NCBI GenBank assembly: GCA_031384695.1
Contig: JANNAV010000125.1
Location: forward strand, 1-22,169
DNA length: 22,169 nt
Reading direction: 5' to 3'
DNA from: JANNAV01 sp031384695
GTDB lineage: Bacteria; Pseudomonadota; Alphaproteobacteria; Rhodobacterales; Rhodobacteraceae
Part shown: positions 5,885 to 14,631 of the stretch, in pieces
Numbering within the stretch: the stretch's first letter is position 1
Layout of the letters: every line of letters begins with the position of its first letter
Notes under the pieces: generated by a model
Told to the model about the DNA's origin: nothing
The model's database searches: none
What the model saw: the letters and a program-made list of their open reading frames with translations, nothing else
Translations under genes and position numbers: made by a program

Positions 5885-6538
5885 GTGAGCAATCCCGACA
5901 GCTTTATCGACGAGGTGACCGAAGAGGTGCGCCGGGACAGGCTTTTTGCGCTTTACCGCAAATATGGCTGGATCGGGGTGCTGCTGGTGGTGCTGGTGGT
6001 GGGCGGGGCGGCCCTGAACGAGTGGCAAAAGGCCAAAGCGGTGGAGCGGGCGGAGGCGTTTGGCGATGCGATGCTGGACGCGCTGGATATCGGTGCGCCC
6101 GAAGAGCGGGTGGCGGCGATTGCCGGGGTTCCGGCGGATGGATCGCAACTGGCCATTCAGGCGCTGATGGCGGCGGCGGATCCGGTGGCGGACCCTGCGG
6201 GCGTGATGGCGGCGTTGGACAAGCTGATTGCCGATAGCGGCCAGCCGCAGGTGTACCGCGATCTGGCGTCCTTGCGGCGGGCAATCCTTGGCGCGACGCT
6301 GCCTTTGGCCGAGCGGCGGGCGGCGTTGACGGCGATTGCCGCGCCCGGCCGGGCGTTTCGCACGCTGGCGCAGGAACAATTGGCCTATCTGCTGATCGAA
6401 GAGGCCAAACCCGCCGAGGCGATTGCGGCTTTTACAGCGCTTTTGCAGGATCAGGAGGCGACGGCGGGCCTGAAACAGCGTGCGGCGCAGATGATTACGG
6501 CACTGGGCGGCACGTTGCCGGTGGCAGAGGCGGGCTGA
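5885..6538 (+). CDS. YfgM-like membrane-anchored TPR protein
   Basis: The 217-residue protein has a short cytoplasmic N-terminus (SNPDSFIDEVTEEVRRDRLFALYRKYG), one membrane helix (WIGVLLVVLVVGGAALNEW, about residues 33-51), and a helical TPR-like C-terminal region (from WQKAKAVERAEAFGDAML, with a repeat-like LAQEQLAYLLIEEAKPAEAIAAF). This is the YfgM/TPR_21 layout. In E. coli YfgM is an inner-membrane partner of SecYEG and periplasmic chaperones. The GTG at 5885 is chosen because AAGGAG (5871-5876) lies eight bases upstream and the protein then starts with the usual SNPDSF. An in-frame ATG at 5846 has no such site. Its order before bamB and der matches the yfgM-bamB-der order of E. coli, supporting the call. 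Confidence 0.88.
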   Translation: MSNPDSFIDEVTEEVRRDRLFALYRKYGWIGVLLVVLVVGGAALNEWQKAKAVERAEAFGDAMLDALDIGAPEERVAAIAGVPADGSQLAIQALMAAADPVADPAGVMAALDKLIADSGQPQVYRDLASLRRAILGATLPLAERRAALTAIAAPGRAFRTLAQEQLAYLLIEEAKPAEAIAAFTALLQDQEATAGLKQRAAQMITALGGTLPVAEAG

Positions 6539-6565
6539 GCCCCGCGCGATCGGAACGGTGAGCAT

Positions 6566-7930
6566 ATGGGAGCGCGGGTGTTGAGGATGTCAGGAAAACT
6601 GGGGGTTGCGGGGCTGGTGCTGATGGCGGCGCTGGCGGGCTGCGAGAAGGAAGTTATCCTTGAGGGCGAGCGGTTTCCGGTGCGCGCCGATCTTGACGCT
6701 TCGATCCCGGTGGAGGGGCAGCCTTTGCCGCTGACCCCGCAGGCGCGCGCGGACAACCTTTCACAACCGATAGCGCTGCCCGCAGCGCAGGCCAATGCCG
6801 AATGGACCCATCGGGGTGGCAATGCGCGGCATGACGCGCCGCACGGGCAGTTGTCGGGTGCGCCGCAACTGGCGTGGAGCGTCAACATCGGCGCGGGCAA
6901 CAGCCGGCGCAACCGGGTGGCGGCGGCACCGGTGGTGGCGGCGGGCCGGGTGATGGTGATGGACGCCAGCGCCACCGTTTCGGCGGTATCGACGGCGGGG
7001 GCGCTGCTGTGGCAAACCGATCTGACGCCGGAGTTCGACAGTGGCGGCGAAATCTCGGGTGGCGGCCTTGCGGCGCTGGGGGCGCGGGTTTATGCGACCA
7101 CCGGGTTTGGCGAGTTGGTGGCGCTGGATGCGGCCAGTGGGGCGGTGATCTGGCGGCAGCGCTTTGATGCAGGCGTTACCGGCGCGCCTGCGGTGGAGGG
7201 TGGGGCAGTTTACGCGGTGGCACGCGATGGCGCAGCGCTGGCGGTGGCCACCGATACCGGGCGCATCTTGTGGCAATTGACCGGCACCCGCAGTGCGAGC
7301 GGCGTGCTGGGGGCGGCGTCGCCCGCGATTGACGGGAAATCGGTGATCTTTCCCTTTGCTTCGGGGCAGATATCGGCGGCGGAAAAGGCCGGTGGCGCGC
7401 AGGTTTGGGGGGCTGCGGTGGCGGGCAAGCGGTTGGGCCGGGCCTATGCCGGGGTGGGCGATCTGACCGGCGATCTGGTGGTATCGGGCGGGGTGCTTTA
7501 TGTGGGCACCGCCGCCGGGCGGACGGTGGCGATTGCCGCCGACACCGGTTTGCCGATCTGGGCCGCCAGCGAGGGTGCGATGAACCCGCCTTTGGTGGTG
7601 GGCGGATCGGTGTTCGTGGTCAGCGACGAGGCGCGGCTGGTGCGGCTTGATGCGGGCACGGGGGCGGTGATCTGGTCGGTGCCGATGCCTTATTATACCA
7701 CGGAAAAGCTGAAGAAAATCAAAGCGATATACGCCAATTATGGCCCGGTGCTGGCGGGTGGGCGGGTGGTGGTTGCGGGCTCGGACGGCTATCTGCGGCT
7801 GTTCTCTGCCACCGATGGCGCGCTGGTGGGGCAGGCGGTTATCCCCGGCGGGGCGGCTTCCAGCCCGGCCTTGGCGGGGGGCGCGCTGTTCGTGGTGGGG
7901 GCCAAGGGGCAACTTCACGCTTTCCGTTAG
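6566..7930 (+). CDS. bamB: Outer-membrane assembly lipoprotein BamB
   Basis: The 454-residue protein opens with a lipoprotein signal peptide ending in the lipobox LAGC (cysteine near residue 26). The rest is a beta-propeller made of PQQ-type repeats with recurring motifs such as GALLWQTDL, GAVIWRQRF, GRILWQLTG, GLPIWAASE and GAVIWSVPM. BamB is a lipid-anchored subunit of the BAM complex that folds beta-barrel proteins into the outer membrane. It follows the yfgM-like gene by 27 bp and precedes der, the conserved order in Proteobacteria. The ATG at 6566 is preceded only by a weak GGTGAG. A second ATG at 6587 would also keep the signal peptide. It is longer than E. coli BamB (about 390 residues), with a roughly 60-residue linker after the lipobox. 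Confidence 0.93.
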   Translation: MGARVLRMSGKLGVAGLVLMAALAGCEKEVILEGERFPVRADLDASIPVEGQPLPLTPQARADNLSQPIALPAAQANAEWTHRGGNARHDAPHGQLSGAPQLAWSVNIGAGNSRRNRVAAAPVVAAGRVMVMDASATVSAVSTAGALLWQTDLTPEFDSGGEISGGGLAALGARVYATTGFGELVALDAASGAVIWRQRFDAGVTGAPAVEGGAVYAVARDGAALAVATDTGRILWQLTGTRSASGVLGAASPAIDGKSVIFPFASGQISAAEKAGGAQVWGAAVAGKRLGRAYAGVGDLTGDLVVSGGVLYVGTAAGRTVAIAADTGLPIWAASEGAMNPPLVVGGSVFVVSDEARLVRLDAGTGAVIWSVPMPYYTTEKLKKIKAIYANYGPVLAGGRVVVAGSDGYLRLFSATDGALVGQAVIPGGAASSPALAGGALFVVGAKGQLHAFR

Positions 7931-7978
7931 GCCCGGTGCCGTGTATGGGATGCGCTTTGCAATCGCCGGACGCATGAT

Positions 7979-9448
7979 ATGAGCTTTACCCTTGCCATCG
8001 TGGGCCGCCCCAATGTGGGCAAATCCACCCTGTTCAACCGCCTTGTGGGGCGCAAGCTGGCTTTGGTGGATGACCAGCCCGGGGTGACGCGGGATTTGCG
8101 CGAGGGCGACGGCAAGATCTTTGATCTGCGCTTTACCGTGATTGATACGGCAGGCCTTGAGGAGGTGACCGACGACAGCCTGCAGGGGCGAATGCGGCGG
8201 CTGACCGAGCGCGCGGTGGATATGGCCGATGTCTGCCTGTTCTTGCTGGACGGGCGGGCGGGGGTGACGCCTTCGGACACCTATTTCGCCGATATCCTGC
8301 GCAAAAAGGGCGCGCGGGTGATCCTTGGGGTGAACAAATCCGAAGGCTCGGCAGGCGACGCGGGCGCGCTGGAGGGCTGGTCTTTGGGGCTGGGCGAGCC
8401 GCTCAGGCTTTCGGCGGAGCATGGCGAGGGGATCGACGATCTTTACCGGCTGTTGCGGCCCTTTGAGGCGGAATTTGCCGAGCGTGAGGCCGAGAACACC
8501 CCTGTTACCGATCTGGATGTGAGCGAGGACGAGGCCGAGGTTGAGGCCGACGAGACAGCCCACCATCCGACCGCGAAAAAGCCGTTGCAGATTGCGGTGA
8601 TCGGGCGGCCCAATGCCGGGAAATCAACCTTGATCAACAAGATCATCGGCGAAGACCGGCTGCTGACCGGGCCGGAGCCGGGGATTACCCGCGATGCGAT
8701 TTCTGTGCGCAGCGATTGGTATGATACGCCGATCCGGATTTTTGACACTGCCGGCATGCGCAAGAAGGCGCGGGTGGTGGAAAAGCTGGAAAAGCTGTCG
8801 GTGGCGGACGGCTTGCGCGCGGTGCGCTTTGCCGAGGTGGTGGTGGTGCTGCTGGACGTGGATATCCCGTTCGAGGTGCAGGATCTGCGTATCGCCGACT
8901 ATGCCGAAACCGAGGGCCGGGCGGTGGTGGTTGCGGTCAACAAATGGGATCTTGAGGGCGAAAAGCAGGAAAAGCTGGCCGAGTTGAAAGAAATGTTCGA
9001 GCGGCTGTTGCCGCAGTTGCGCGGCGCGCCCTTGGTGACGGTTTCGGCCAAAACGGGGCGGGGGCTGGACCGGCTGCATGATGCGATCCGCCGCGCGCAT
9101 GATGTGTGGAACAAGCGGATCACTACGGCGCGGTTGAACTCTTGGCTGGGGGCGATGACCGAGGCGCACCCGCCTCCGGCACCGGGCGGGCGGCGGATCA
9201 AGCTGCGTTACATGACGCAGGTGAAGACCCGGCCACCGGGGTTTGTGGTGATGTGTTCGCACCCCGAGGATATGCCCGAAAGCTATAAACGCTATCTTGT
9301 CAACGGGTTGCGGGATCATTTTCAGATGCCTGGCACGCCGATCCGGATCTATTTCCGCTCGCAAGGCGACAAGAACCCGTTCAAGAACCAGAAGTTCCAC
9401 ACCCCCAGCCGGTTGCGCAAGCACAAGGAAGGCCGCAAGGATGCGTGA
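7979..9448 (+). CDS. der: Ribosome-assembly GTPase Der (EngA)
   Basis: The 489-residue protein has two consecutive GTPase domains and a C-terminal KH-like domain, the diagnostic layout of Der, which acts in 50S ribosomal subunit maturation. Domain 1 has GRPNVGKST (residues 9-17), DTAGLEE and NKSE (Asn at 119) in place of the usual NKxD. Domain 2 has GRPNAGKST (from about 209), DTAGMRKKARV and a standard NKWD (Asn at 321). An acidic linker (VSEDEAEVEADE) joins the domains. The C-terminus has the family block RIKLRYMTQVKTRPPGFVVMC and ends with a basic tail. It starts 48 bp after bamB and probably shares its transcript. The ribosome site is weak (CCGGA). Confidence 0.96.
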   Translation: MSFTLAIVGRPNVGKSTLFNRLVGRKLALVDDQPGVTRDLREGDGKIFDLRFTVIDTAGLEEVTDDSLQGRMRRLTERAVDMADVCLFLLDGRAGVTPSDTYFADILRKKGARVILGVNKSEGSAGDAGALEGWSLGLGEPLRLSAEHGEGIDDLYRLLRPFEAEFAEREAENTPVTDLDVSEDEAEVEADETAHHPTAKKPLQIAVIGRPNAGKSTLINKIIGEDRLLTGPEPGITRDAISVRSDWYDTPIRIFDTAGMRKKARVVEKLEKLSVADGLRAVRFAEVVVVLLDVDIPFEVQDLRIADYAETEGRAVVVAVNKWDLEGEKQEKLAELKEMFERLLPQLRGAPLVTVSAKTGRGLDRLHDAIRRAHDVWNKRITTARLNSWLGAMTEAHPPPAPGGRRIKLRYMTQVKTRPPGFVVMCSHPEDMPESYKRYLVNGLRDHFQMPGTPIRIYFRSQGDKNPFKNQKFHTPSRLRKHKEGRKDA

Positions 9449-9450
9449 GG

Positions 9451-10158
9451 TCAGCGGTTTGCCCGCAGGCGCAGGGCGAGGGTGGCGAGCGCCATGATCG
9501 CGGCACCGGCGGCGGCGGCGGCGGCGACGGTTGGAAGGTCAGGGCGGTTGGCTATGGCCACGGCGATGGTGGCCCAGGTGATGGTGAGCCCGTATAGCGG
9601 CATTTGCGGGCGGCGGGTTTGCACGGTGAGGGCTGTGGCGAGCACTAGCACTAGCATGAGCAGGGCGGCGTTGCTGTTGGAAAGCCAGCCATAGCCTGCC
9701 AGCATCACCCCCACCGACACGGCGGAGGCGGCGGTCAGCCAGCCTGCGAGGATGCCGAGGGGGGCCGCGAGCAGCCAGCGGTCTTGGGTTTGATGCGCGC
9801 GCAGGTAGGCGGCAAGCGCCAGGGCGGCCATGGCGAGGATGGTTGCGGTGGCAGCGAGGGGCGCGCGGGTGGCGATGTTCAGCCAAAGCGTGCCAAGGGC
9901 GGCGGCACCGATCAGGGGGGGGCGGACGGCCTCCCACGCGGGATCGTCGCGGCGTCGGATCAGGCCGAAACCTGCATGCAGGATCATCCAGGCGTAGATT
10001 AATCCCCAGATTGCAAAGGCATAGCCTTCGGGTTGGATGGCGGGGCGCGAGATCAGCACCGGAAAAGCCGCCGGATCGAAGCCCCGGAAGGGCGGCGAAA
10101 ACGCAGGCGCTACGGCGAAGGCGAGGGTGGAGAGGACGAGGAGGGCGGGTTTTATCAT
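9451..10158 (-). CDS. Multi-pass membrane protein, TspO/MBR-like
   Basis: The 235-residue product is hydrophobic throughout, with about six or seven predicted membrane helices and a basic C-terminus (RLRANR). The stretch PEGYAFAIWGLIYAWMILHA resembles the AFxIWGxIY signature of long TspO/MBR-like (tryptophan-rich sensory) proteins, although overall tryptophan content is modest. TspO proteins bind tetrapyrroles and similar ligands in the membrane. A function here would be guesswork. Its ATG overlaps the serS stop codon (ATGA, 10155-10158), so it is translated by coupling from the serS mRNA. Its stop lies two bases from the der stop on the other strand, leaving no room for a terminator between the convergent genes. 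Confidence 0.75.
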   Translation of the reverse strand: MIKPALLVLSTLAFAVAPAFSPPFRGFDPAAFPVLISRPAIQPEGYAFAIWGLIYAWMILHAGFGLIRRRDDPAWEAVRPPLIGAAALGTLWLNIATRAPLAATATILAMAALALAAYLRAHQTQDRWLLAAPLGILAGWLTAASAVSVGVMLAGYGWLSNSNAALLMLVLVLATALTVQTRRPQMPLYGLTITWATIAVAIANRPDLPTVAAAAAAGAAIMALATLALRLRANR

Positions 10159-11444
10159 GCGAGTTGACCTGTGGCATCAATGCGGGTTTTGCCGCCAAGA
10201 TAGGGGTGCAGCGCGGCGGGAAGATCGACCGAGCCATCCTGTTGCTGGCCGTTTTCCAGCACCGCGATCAGGGTGCGGCCAACCGCCAGACCCGAGCCGT
10301 TGAGGGTGGCGAGGTATTCGGGCTTGCCATTAACCGGACGGTAACGGGCGTTCATGCGGCGGGCCTGAAAGGTGCCGCAGGTGGAGATCGAGGAGATCTC
10401 GCGGTAGGTGTTCTGGCCGGGAAGCCATGCCTCAAGATCATGGGTTTTCTGCGCGCCAAAGCCAATGTCACCGGTGCAGAGCACCATGGTGCGGAAGGGA
10501 ATTTCAAGCAATTTCAATATGTTCTCGGCACATTCTGTCATCCTTGCGTGCTCGGCCAGGGCGGTTTCCGGCGTGCAGATGGTGACCATCTCTACCTTTT
10601 CGAACTGGTGCTGGCGCAGCATGCCGGCGGTGTCGCGCCCCGCAGAGCCTGCCTCGGAGCGGAAGCATTGGGTATGGGCGGTCATTCGGATAGGGAGCTG
10701 ATTTTCCTCAAGAATATCACCGGCGACCGAGTTGGTCAGGGTCACCTCGGAGGTTGGGATCAGCCACCAGCCGTTGGTGGTTTGATAGCTGTCCTCGGCG
10801 AATTTGGGCAATTGGTTGGTGCCATACATCGCCTCCTCCTTGACCAGAACCGGGGTCCAGACCTCTTGCAACCCGTGGGCGTCGATATGGGTGTCCAGCA
10901 TGAACTGGGCTAAGGCGCGGTGAACGCGGACGGTGGCCCCTTTCAGCACGACAAAACGCGCGCCGGACAGTTTGGCGGCGGTCTGGAAATCCATCCCTGG
11001 CTGCACGCCTGCGATGTCAAAATGTTCCCTGGGGCCAAAGTCGAAATTGCGCGGGCTGCCCCAGCGGCGGATTTCGACGTTGTCATTTTCGTCCGCACCA
11101 GCAGGAACCTCATCCAGTGGCAGGTTGGGGATGCGCATCAGTGCATCCTTGAGCCGCGCGTCCAGAGCGGCCGCTTGCTCGGTCTGACCGGCAATCTCGG
11201 CCTTTTTCTCGGAGACCAGCGCGCGCAGGCGGGCAAACTCGGCGTCGTCGCCGCGCCCCTTGGCGGCACCCGCCTCCTTGGAGGCGGCGTTCTGGGAGCT
11301 TTGGGCGGTTTCGGCACCGTGGATGGCGGCACGGCGCGCCTCGTCCAGGGCTAGCAGGTCGGGCGACAGGGGCGACAGACCACGGCGGGACAGGGCAGCG
11401 TCAAATCCAGCAGGGTTTTCGCGGATGGTACGGATGTCGTGCAT
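10155..11444 (-). CDS. serS: Serine--tRNA ligase
   Basis: The 429-residue enzyme charges tRNA-Ser (and tRNA-Sec) with serine in the cytoplasm. It has the N-terminal coiled-coil tRNA-binding arm (about residues 30-110, rich in Ala, Glu and Lys) and the class II core. Motif 2 lies in GRDTAGMLRQHQFEKVEM, and motif 3 in GLAVGRTLIAVLENGQQQ. The serine-pocket region TSEVTLTNSVAGDILEE is also present. The start at 11444 (MHDIRTIRENP) is typical, with AGGAGAG a few bases upstream. The same frame stays open far beyond the start because it runs antisense through secD. That extension is not coding. It shares an ATGA overlap with the downstream membrane-protein gene. Confidence 0.97.
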   Translation of the reverse strand: MHDIRTIRENPAGFDAALSRRGLSPLSPDLLALDEARRAAIHGAETAQSSQNAASKEAGAAKGRGDDAEFARLRALVSEKKAEIAGQTEQAAALDARLKDALMRIPNLPLDEVPAGADENDNVEIRRWGSPRNFDFGPREHFDIAGVQPGMDFQTAAKLSGARFVVLKGATVRVHRALAQFMLDTHIDAHGLQEVWTPVLVKEEAMYGTNQLPKFAEDSYQTTNGWWLIPTSEVTLTNSVAGDILEENQLPIRMTAHTQCFRSEAGSAGRDTAGMLRQHQFEKVEMVTICTPETALAEHARMTECAENILKLLEIPFRTMVLCTGDIGFGAQKTHDLEAWLPGQNTYREISSISTCGTFQARRMNARYRPVNGKPEYLATLNGSGLAVGRTLIAVLENGQQQDGSVDLPAALHPYLGGKTRIDATGQLA

Positions 11445-11526
11445 GGGCTCTCTCCTGCCGTGAATGGCCGACATATGCCCGATCAAGGCGGTTTGGTGAA
11501 GCAGGAAAAGGGCGGCAGACCTTGCC

Positions 11527-11555
11527 TTGCGCATCCGACTACCCATCTGTAGGGT
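11527..11555 (+). promoter_or_regulatory. Candidate promoter for the yajC-secD-secF operon
   Basis: TTGCGC (11527-11532) and TAGGGT (11550-11555) are separated by 17 bases, 63 bp before the yajC start. Both boxes are imperfect. This is the best sigma-70-like pair I see in the 174-bp gap between divergent serS and yajC. Confidence 0.35.
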
Positions 11556-11618
11556 GCCCGCCGACGCATGGGCTGCCCGAACCGGGCCTGCCCGACATTT
11601 TTGACCCATGAGGACCGC

Positions 11619-11948
11619 ATGTTCGTAACCCCCGCTTATGCTCAGGCCGCAGGCTCTGCCGGTGCCGGATCGCTGATCGCCAACTTTTTGCCGCTGATCC
11701 TGATTTTCGGGATCATGTATTTCCTGCTGATCCGTCCGCAGCAAAAGAAGGCGCGCGAGATGAAGGCGATGATCGACGCGCTGCGCCGTGGCGATCAGGT
11801 GATGACCGGGGGCGGCATCATCGGCAAAGTGTCCAAGGTGGGCGAGGACAATATCATCGAGGTCGAGATTGCCGAAGGCGTCAAGGTCAAGGTGATGAAG
11901 CATACCATCACCCAAGTCATGTCCAAGACCGAACCGGCCGCTGCCTGA
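11619..11948 (+). CDS. yajC: Sec translocon accessory protein YajC
   Basis: The 109-residue protein has one membrane helix (ANFLPLILIFGIMYFLLIRPQQKKAREM) followed by the small cytoplasmic domain (ALRRGDQVMTGGGIIGKVSKV), the standard YajC pattern. YajC associates with SecDF and SecYEG in the inner membrane. I chose the ATG at 11619 (MFVTPAYAQA, GAGGA four bases upstream) over an earlier in-frame ATG at 11568 that lacks a ribosome site. It is the first gene of a yajC-secD-secF operon, with six bases to secD. Confidence 0.94.
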   Translation: MFVTPAYAQAAGSAGAGSLIANFLPLILIFGIMYFLLIRPQQKKAREMKAMIDALRRGDQVMTGGGIIGKVSKVGEDNIIEVEIAEGVKVKVMKHTITQVMSKTEPAAA

Positions 11949-11954
11949 GGACGG

Positions 11955-13637
11955 ATGATGCAGTTGCAAACCCCGCTTTGGAAAAGCCTGATGGTCTGGG
12001 CCGTGATTGCGATGGCCGTGGTCATGGCGATGCCCAATCTGTTTTACACCCAGGTAGAGGCGCGCAACGACGCGGCCACTGCGGTTGAAAAGGCTGTCGA
12101 AGCGGGTTTGCCTGCCACGCCCGAGCAATTGGCGCTGTTGGACACTTGGCCCAGCTATCTGCCGACCGGACTGGTCAATCTGGGGCTGGACCTGCGGGGC
12201 GGCGCCCATTTGCTGGCCGAGGTCAAGCTGGCCGATGTGTACAAGCAGCGCATGGACACCCTGTGGCCTGACGCCCGCGACGCGCTGCGCGAGATCCGCG
12301 ACGCCGTGGGCACCGTGCGGCGTGAGGCGTCTGCACCGGATGTGTTGCGCGTGACGATTTCGCAGCCCGAGGGTCTGCCCGCCGCACTGGAAAAGTTGCA
12401 GGGGCTGGCGACCAATGTCGTGTCCCTGACCGGGGTTGGGGAAAAAGACATCAATGTGGTGCAGGACGGGCAGTCGATTGTCCTGAGCCTGTCGGACGCC
12501 GAAAAGCTGGCCACCGACACCCGCACCATGCAGCAATCGCTGGAGATTATCCGCCGCCGCGTCGATGCCGCAGGCACGCGCGAGCCGACGATCCAGCGGC
12601 AGGGCAGTGACCGCATCGTCATTGAGGTTCCGGGGATCGGGTCGGCCAAAGAGTTGAAGGACATCATTGGCACCACGGCCAAGCTGACCTTTAACGCGGT
12701 TGTGCGCCGCACGTCCAACGCCAACGAACAGCCTGGCCTGAACAACATCCTGCTGCCCGACGCCGACAATCCGGCCGAATTTTATGTGCTGGAAGCCGCC
12801 CCAGTTGTCACGGGTGAGGAGTTGACCGACGCGCAGCCCGCGTTTGACCAGAACAACCGGCCCGCCGTCAATTTCAGCTTTGACGTGGGCGGCGCGCGCA
12901 AGTTTGGCGAATATACCGGGGCCAACATTGGTGCCCCCTTTGCCATCGTGCTGGACAACGAGGTGATTTCCGCGCCGACCATTCAAAGCGCCATCACCGG
13001 CGGGTCGGGTATCATCACGGGCAATTTCACGCTGGAGGAGTCGACCAATCTGGCCGTCCTGCTGCGCGCCGGTGCCCTGCCAGCCGAAATGACCTTTCTG
13101 GAAGAGCGCACCGTCGGCCCCGAGCTGGGTCAGGATTCGATTGATGCGGGCAAACTGGCCGGGATCATCGGGTTGGTTGTGGTCGCGACCTATATGATCC
13201 TGAGCTATGGTTTGTTCGGGCTGTTTGCCAACCTGGCATTGGCGGTCAACCTGATCATCCTGATGGCCATTCTGTCGATGATCGGGGCGACGCTGACGCT
13301 GCCCGGGATCGCGGGTATCGTGCTGACCATGGGCATGGCGGTCGATGCCAACGTGCTGATCTATGAACGGGTGCGCGAGGAATTGCGCGAGGGCAAGCCA
13401 CCGGGGCGGGCGCTGGAACTGGGGTTCGAGCGGGCGTTTTCGGCCATCATGGACAGCAACGTGACAGGTTTGATCACCGCGTTGATCATGTTCTATATCG
13501 GGTCGGGCCCGGTGCGCGGCTTTGCTGTCACCACGGGTATCGGCATTTTCACCTCGATGTTCACCGCAGTTTATGTGACGCGGCTGATCATCTGGACCTA
13601 TATGAACTGGCGCAAGCCAACAGAAATCGTGGTTTGA
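11955..13637 (+). CDS. secD: Protein translocase subunit SecD
   Basis: The 560-residue protein has an N-terminal membrane helix (residues 10-30), the GLDLRGGAHLL motif at about residue 77, a large periplasmic P1 domain, and five C-terminal membrane helices with the RND-type region (GIAGIVLTMGMAVDANVLIYERVREEL). SecD works with SecF, using the proton motive force to pull proteins through SecYEG. The conserved Asp in GMAVDANVLIYER, needed for proton flow, is present. Two ATG codons stand in tandem at 11955 and 11958, and the GAGG site (11947-11950) could serve either. The gene is full length. Confidence 0.97.
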   Translation: MMQLQTPLWKSLMVWAVIAMAVVMAMPNLFYTQVEARNDAATAVEKAVEAGLPATPEQLALLDTWPSYLPTGLVNLGLDLRGGAHLLAEVKLADVYKQRMDTLWPDARDALREIRDAVGTVRREASAPDVLRVTISQPEGLPAALEKLQGLATNVVSLTGVGEKDINVVQDGQSIVLSLSDAEKLATDTRTMQQSLEIIRRRVDAAGTREPTIQRQGSDRIVIEVPGIGSAKELKDIIGTTAKLTFNAVVRRTSNANEQPGLNNILLPDADNPAEFYVLEAAPVVTGEELTDAQPAFDQNNRPAVNFSFDVGGARKFGEYTGANIGAPFAIVLDNEVISAPTIQSAITGGSGIITGNFTLEESTNLAVLLRAGALPAEMTFLEERTVGPELGQDSIDAGKLAGIIGLVVVATYMILSYGLFGLFANLALAVNLIILMAILSMIGATLTLPGIAGIVLTMGMAVDANVLIYERVREELREGKPPGRALELGFERAFSAIMDSNVTGLITALIMFYIGSGPVRGFAVTTGIGIFTSMFTAVYVTRLIIWTYMNWRKPTEIVV

Positions 13638-13650
13638 GGGGGCAGGACAC

Positions 13651-14631
13651 ATGGCATTCCGTCTGCGGCTGGTCCCGGTAAAGACCACTATCGACTTTTT
13701 CAAACTGCAATGGATCACCTTTGGCACATCGGCGTTGGCGGTGGTGGTGTCCGTGATCGCGGTTGCCGTCATGGGGCTGAACTTTGGCGTGGATTTCAAG
13801 GGCGGCACGACGATCCGCACCGAAAGCACGCTGGCTGTGGATGTGGGCGAATACCGGCAGGCGTTGTCGGATCTGGGGCTGGGGGATGTCACGATCTCGC
13901 AGGTGTTTGACCCGACCTTTCGGGTTGACCAGCATGTCGCCACCATCAGGATCGAAGCGCAGGAGGGGGATGAGGTCGCCTCGCCCGCAACCATCGCGCG
14001 GATCGAGGCGGCGCTGGTTGCGGTTGATCCGGCGATCACCTTTCCATCGGTGGAATCGGTCGGGCCCAAGGTGTCGGCCGAACTGATCTGGTCCGCGATC
14101 CTGGCCATCATTGCCGGATCGGCGGGGATCTGGATTTATGTCTGGCTGCGGTTCGAATGGCAGTTTGCCGTGGGCACCGTCGCGGCGCTGATCCATGACG
14201 TGGTGGTGACGGTCGGGGTGTTCGCGATATTTCAGTTGAAGTTCGATCTGACCATTGTGGCGGCCTTGCTGACCATTTTGGGCTATTCGGTCAACGATAC
14301 GGTTGTGATCTTTGACCGGTTGCGCGAAAACCTGATGAAATACAAGGCGATGCCGCTGCGCGAGATGATGAACCTGACCGCGAACGAGACCTTGTCCCGG
14401 ACGATCATGACGGCCACGACGACCCTGTTGTCGCTGATCTGTCTGTTCATCTTTGGCGGCGATGTGATCCGTGGCTTTGTCTTTGCGATGCTGTTCGGTG
14501 TGGTGATCGGCACCTATTCGACGCTGTATGTCGCCAAGAACATCGTGCTGGTGCTGGGCCTTGACCGCAGCGACAAACCCAAATCCACGGGCAAGGGGGC
14601 GGATCACGAATTCGCGAATATCGATGCCTGA
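13651..14631 (+). CDS. secF: Protein translocase subunit SecF
   Basis: The 326-residue protein has an N-terminal helix, the GLNFGVDFKGGTTIRTEST motif and five further membrane segments, with the conserved LGYSVNDTVVIFDRLREN block. SecF pairs with SecD in the inner membrane. It starts 13 bp after secD with GAGGGGG and GCAGGAC upstream of the ATG. Its last eight bases overlap the start of the downstream Mth938-like gene. Confidence 0.97.
   Translation: MAFRLRLVPVKTTIDFFKLQWITFGTSALAVVVSVIAVAVMGLNFGVDFKGGTTIRTESTLAVDVGEYRQALSDLGLGDVTISQVFDPTFRVDQHVATIRIEAQEGDEVASPATIARIEAALVAVDPAITFPSVESVGPKVSAELIWSAILAIIAGSAGIWIYVWLRFEWQFAVGTVAALIHDVVVTVGVFAIFQLKFDLTIVAALLTILGYSVNDTVVIFDRLRENLMKYKAMPLREMMNLTANETLSRTIMTATTTLLSLICLFIFGGDVIRGFVFAMLFGVVIGTYSTLYVAKNIVLVLGLDRSDKPKSTGKGADHEFANIDA

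Noticed and set aside
5116..6237. 373-codon plus-strand frame crossing the RTX and yfgM-like starts
   Set aside because: It runs antisense through the RTX Gly/Asp repeats and out of frame through the yfgM-like gene, with low-complexity Gly/Ala sequence only.
6761..8566. 601-codon minus-strand open frame opposite bamB and der
   Set aside because: Same type of high-GC antisense artefact over two well-identified genes.
11445..14111. Large minus-strand open frame extending serS upstream to about 1300 codons, antisense to yajC-secD-secF
   Set aside because: SerS has a good start at 11444 with AGGAGAG, and the extension is rich in His, Arg and Gln and lies opposite conserved Sec genes. High GC makes such antisense frames common.
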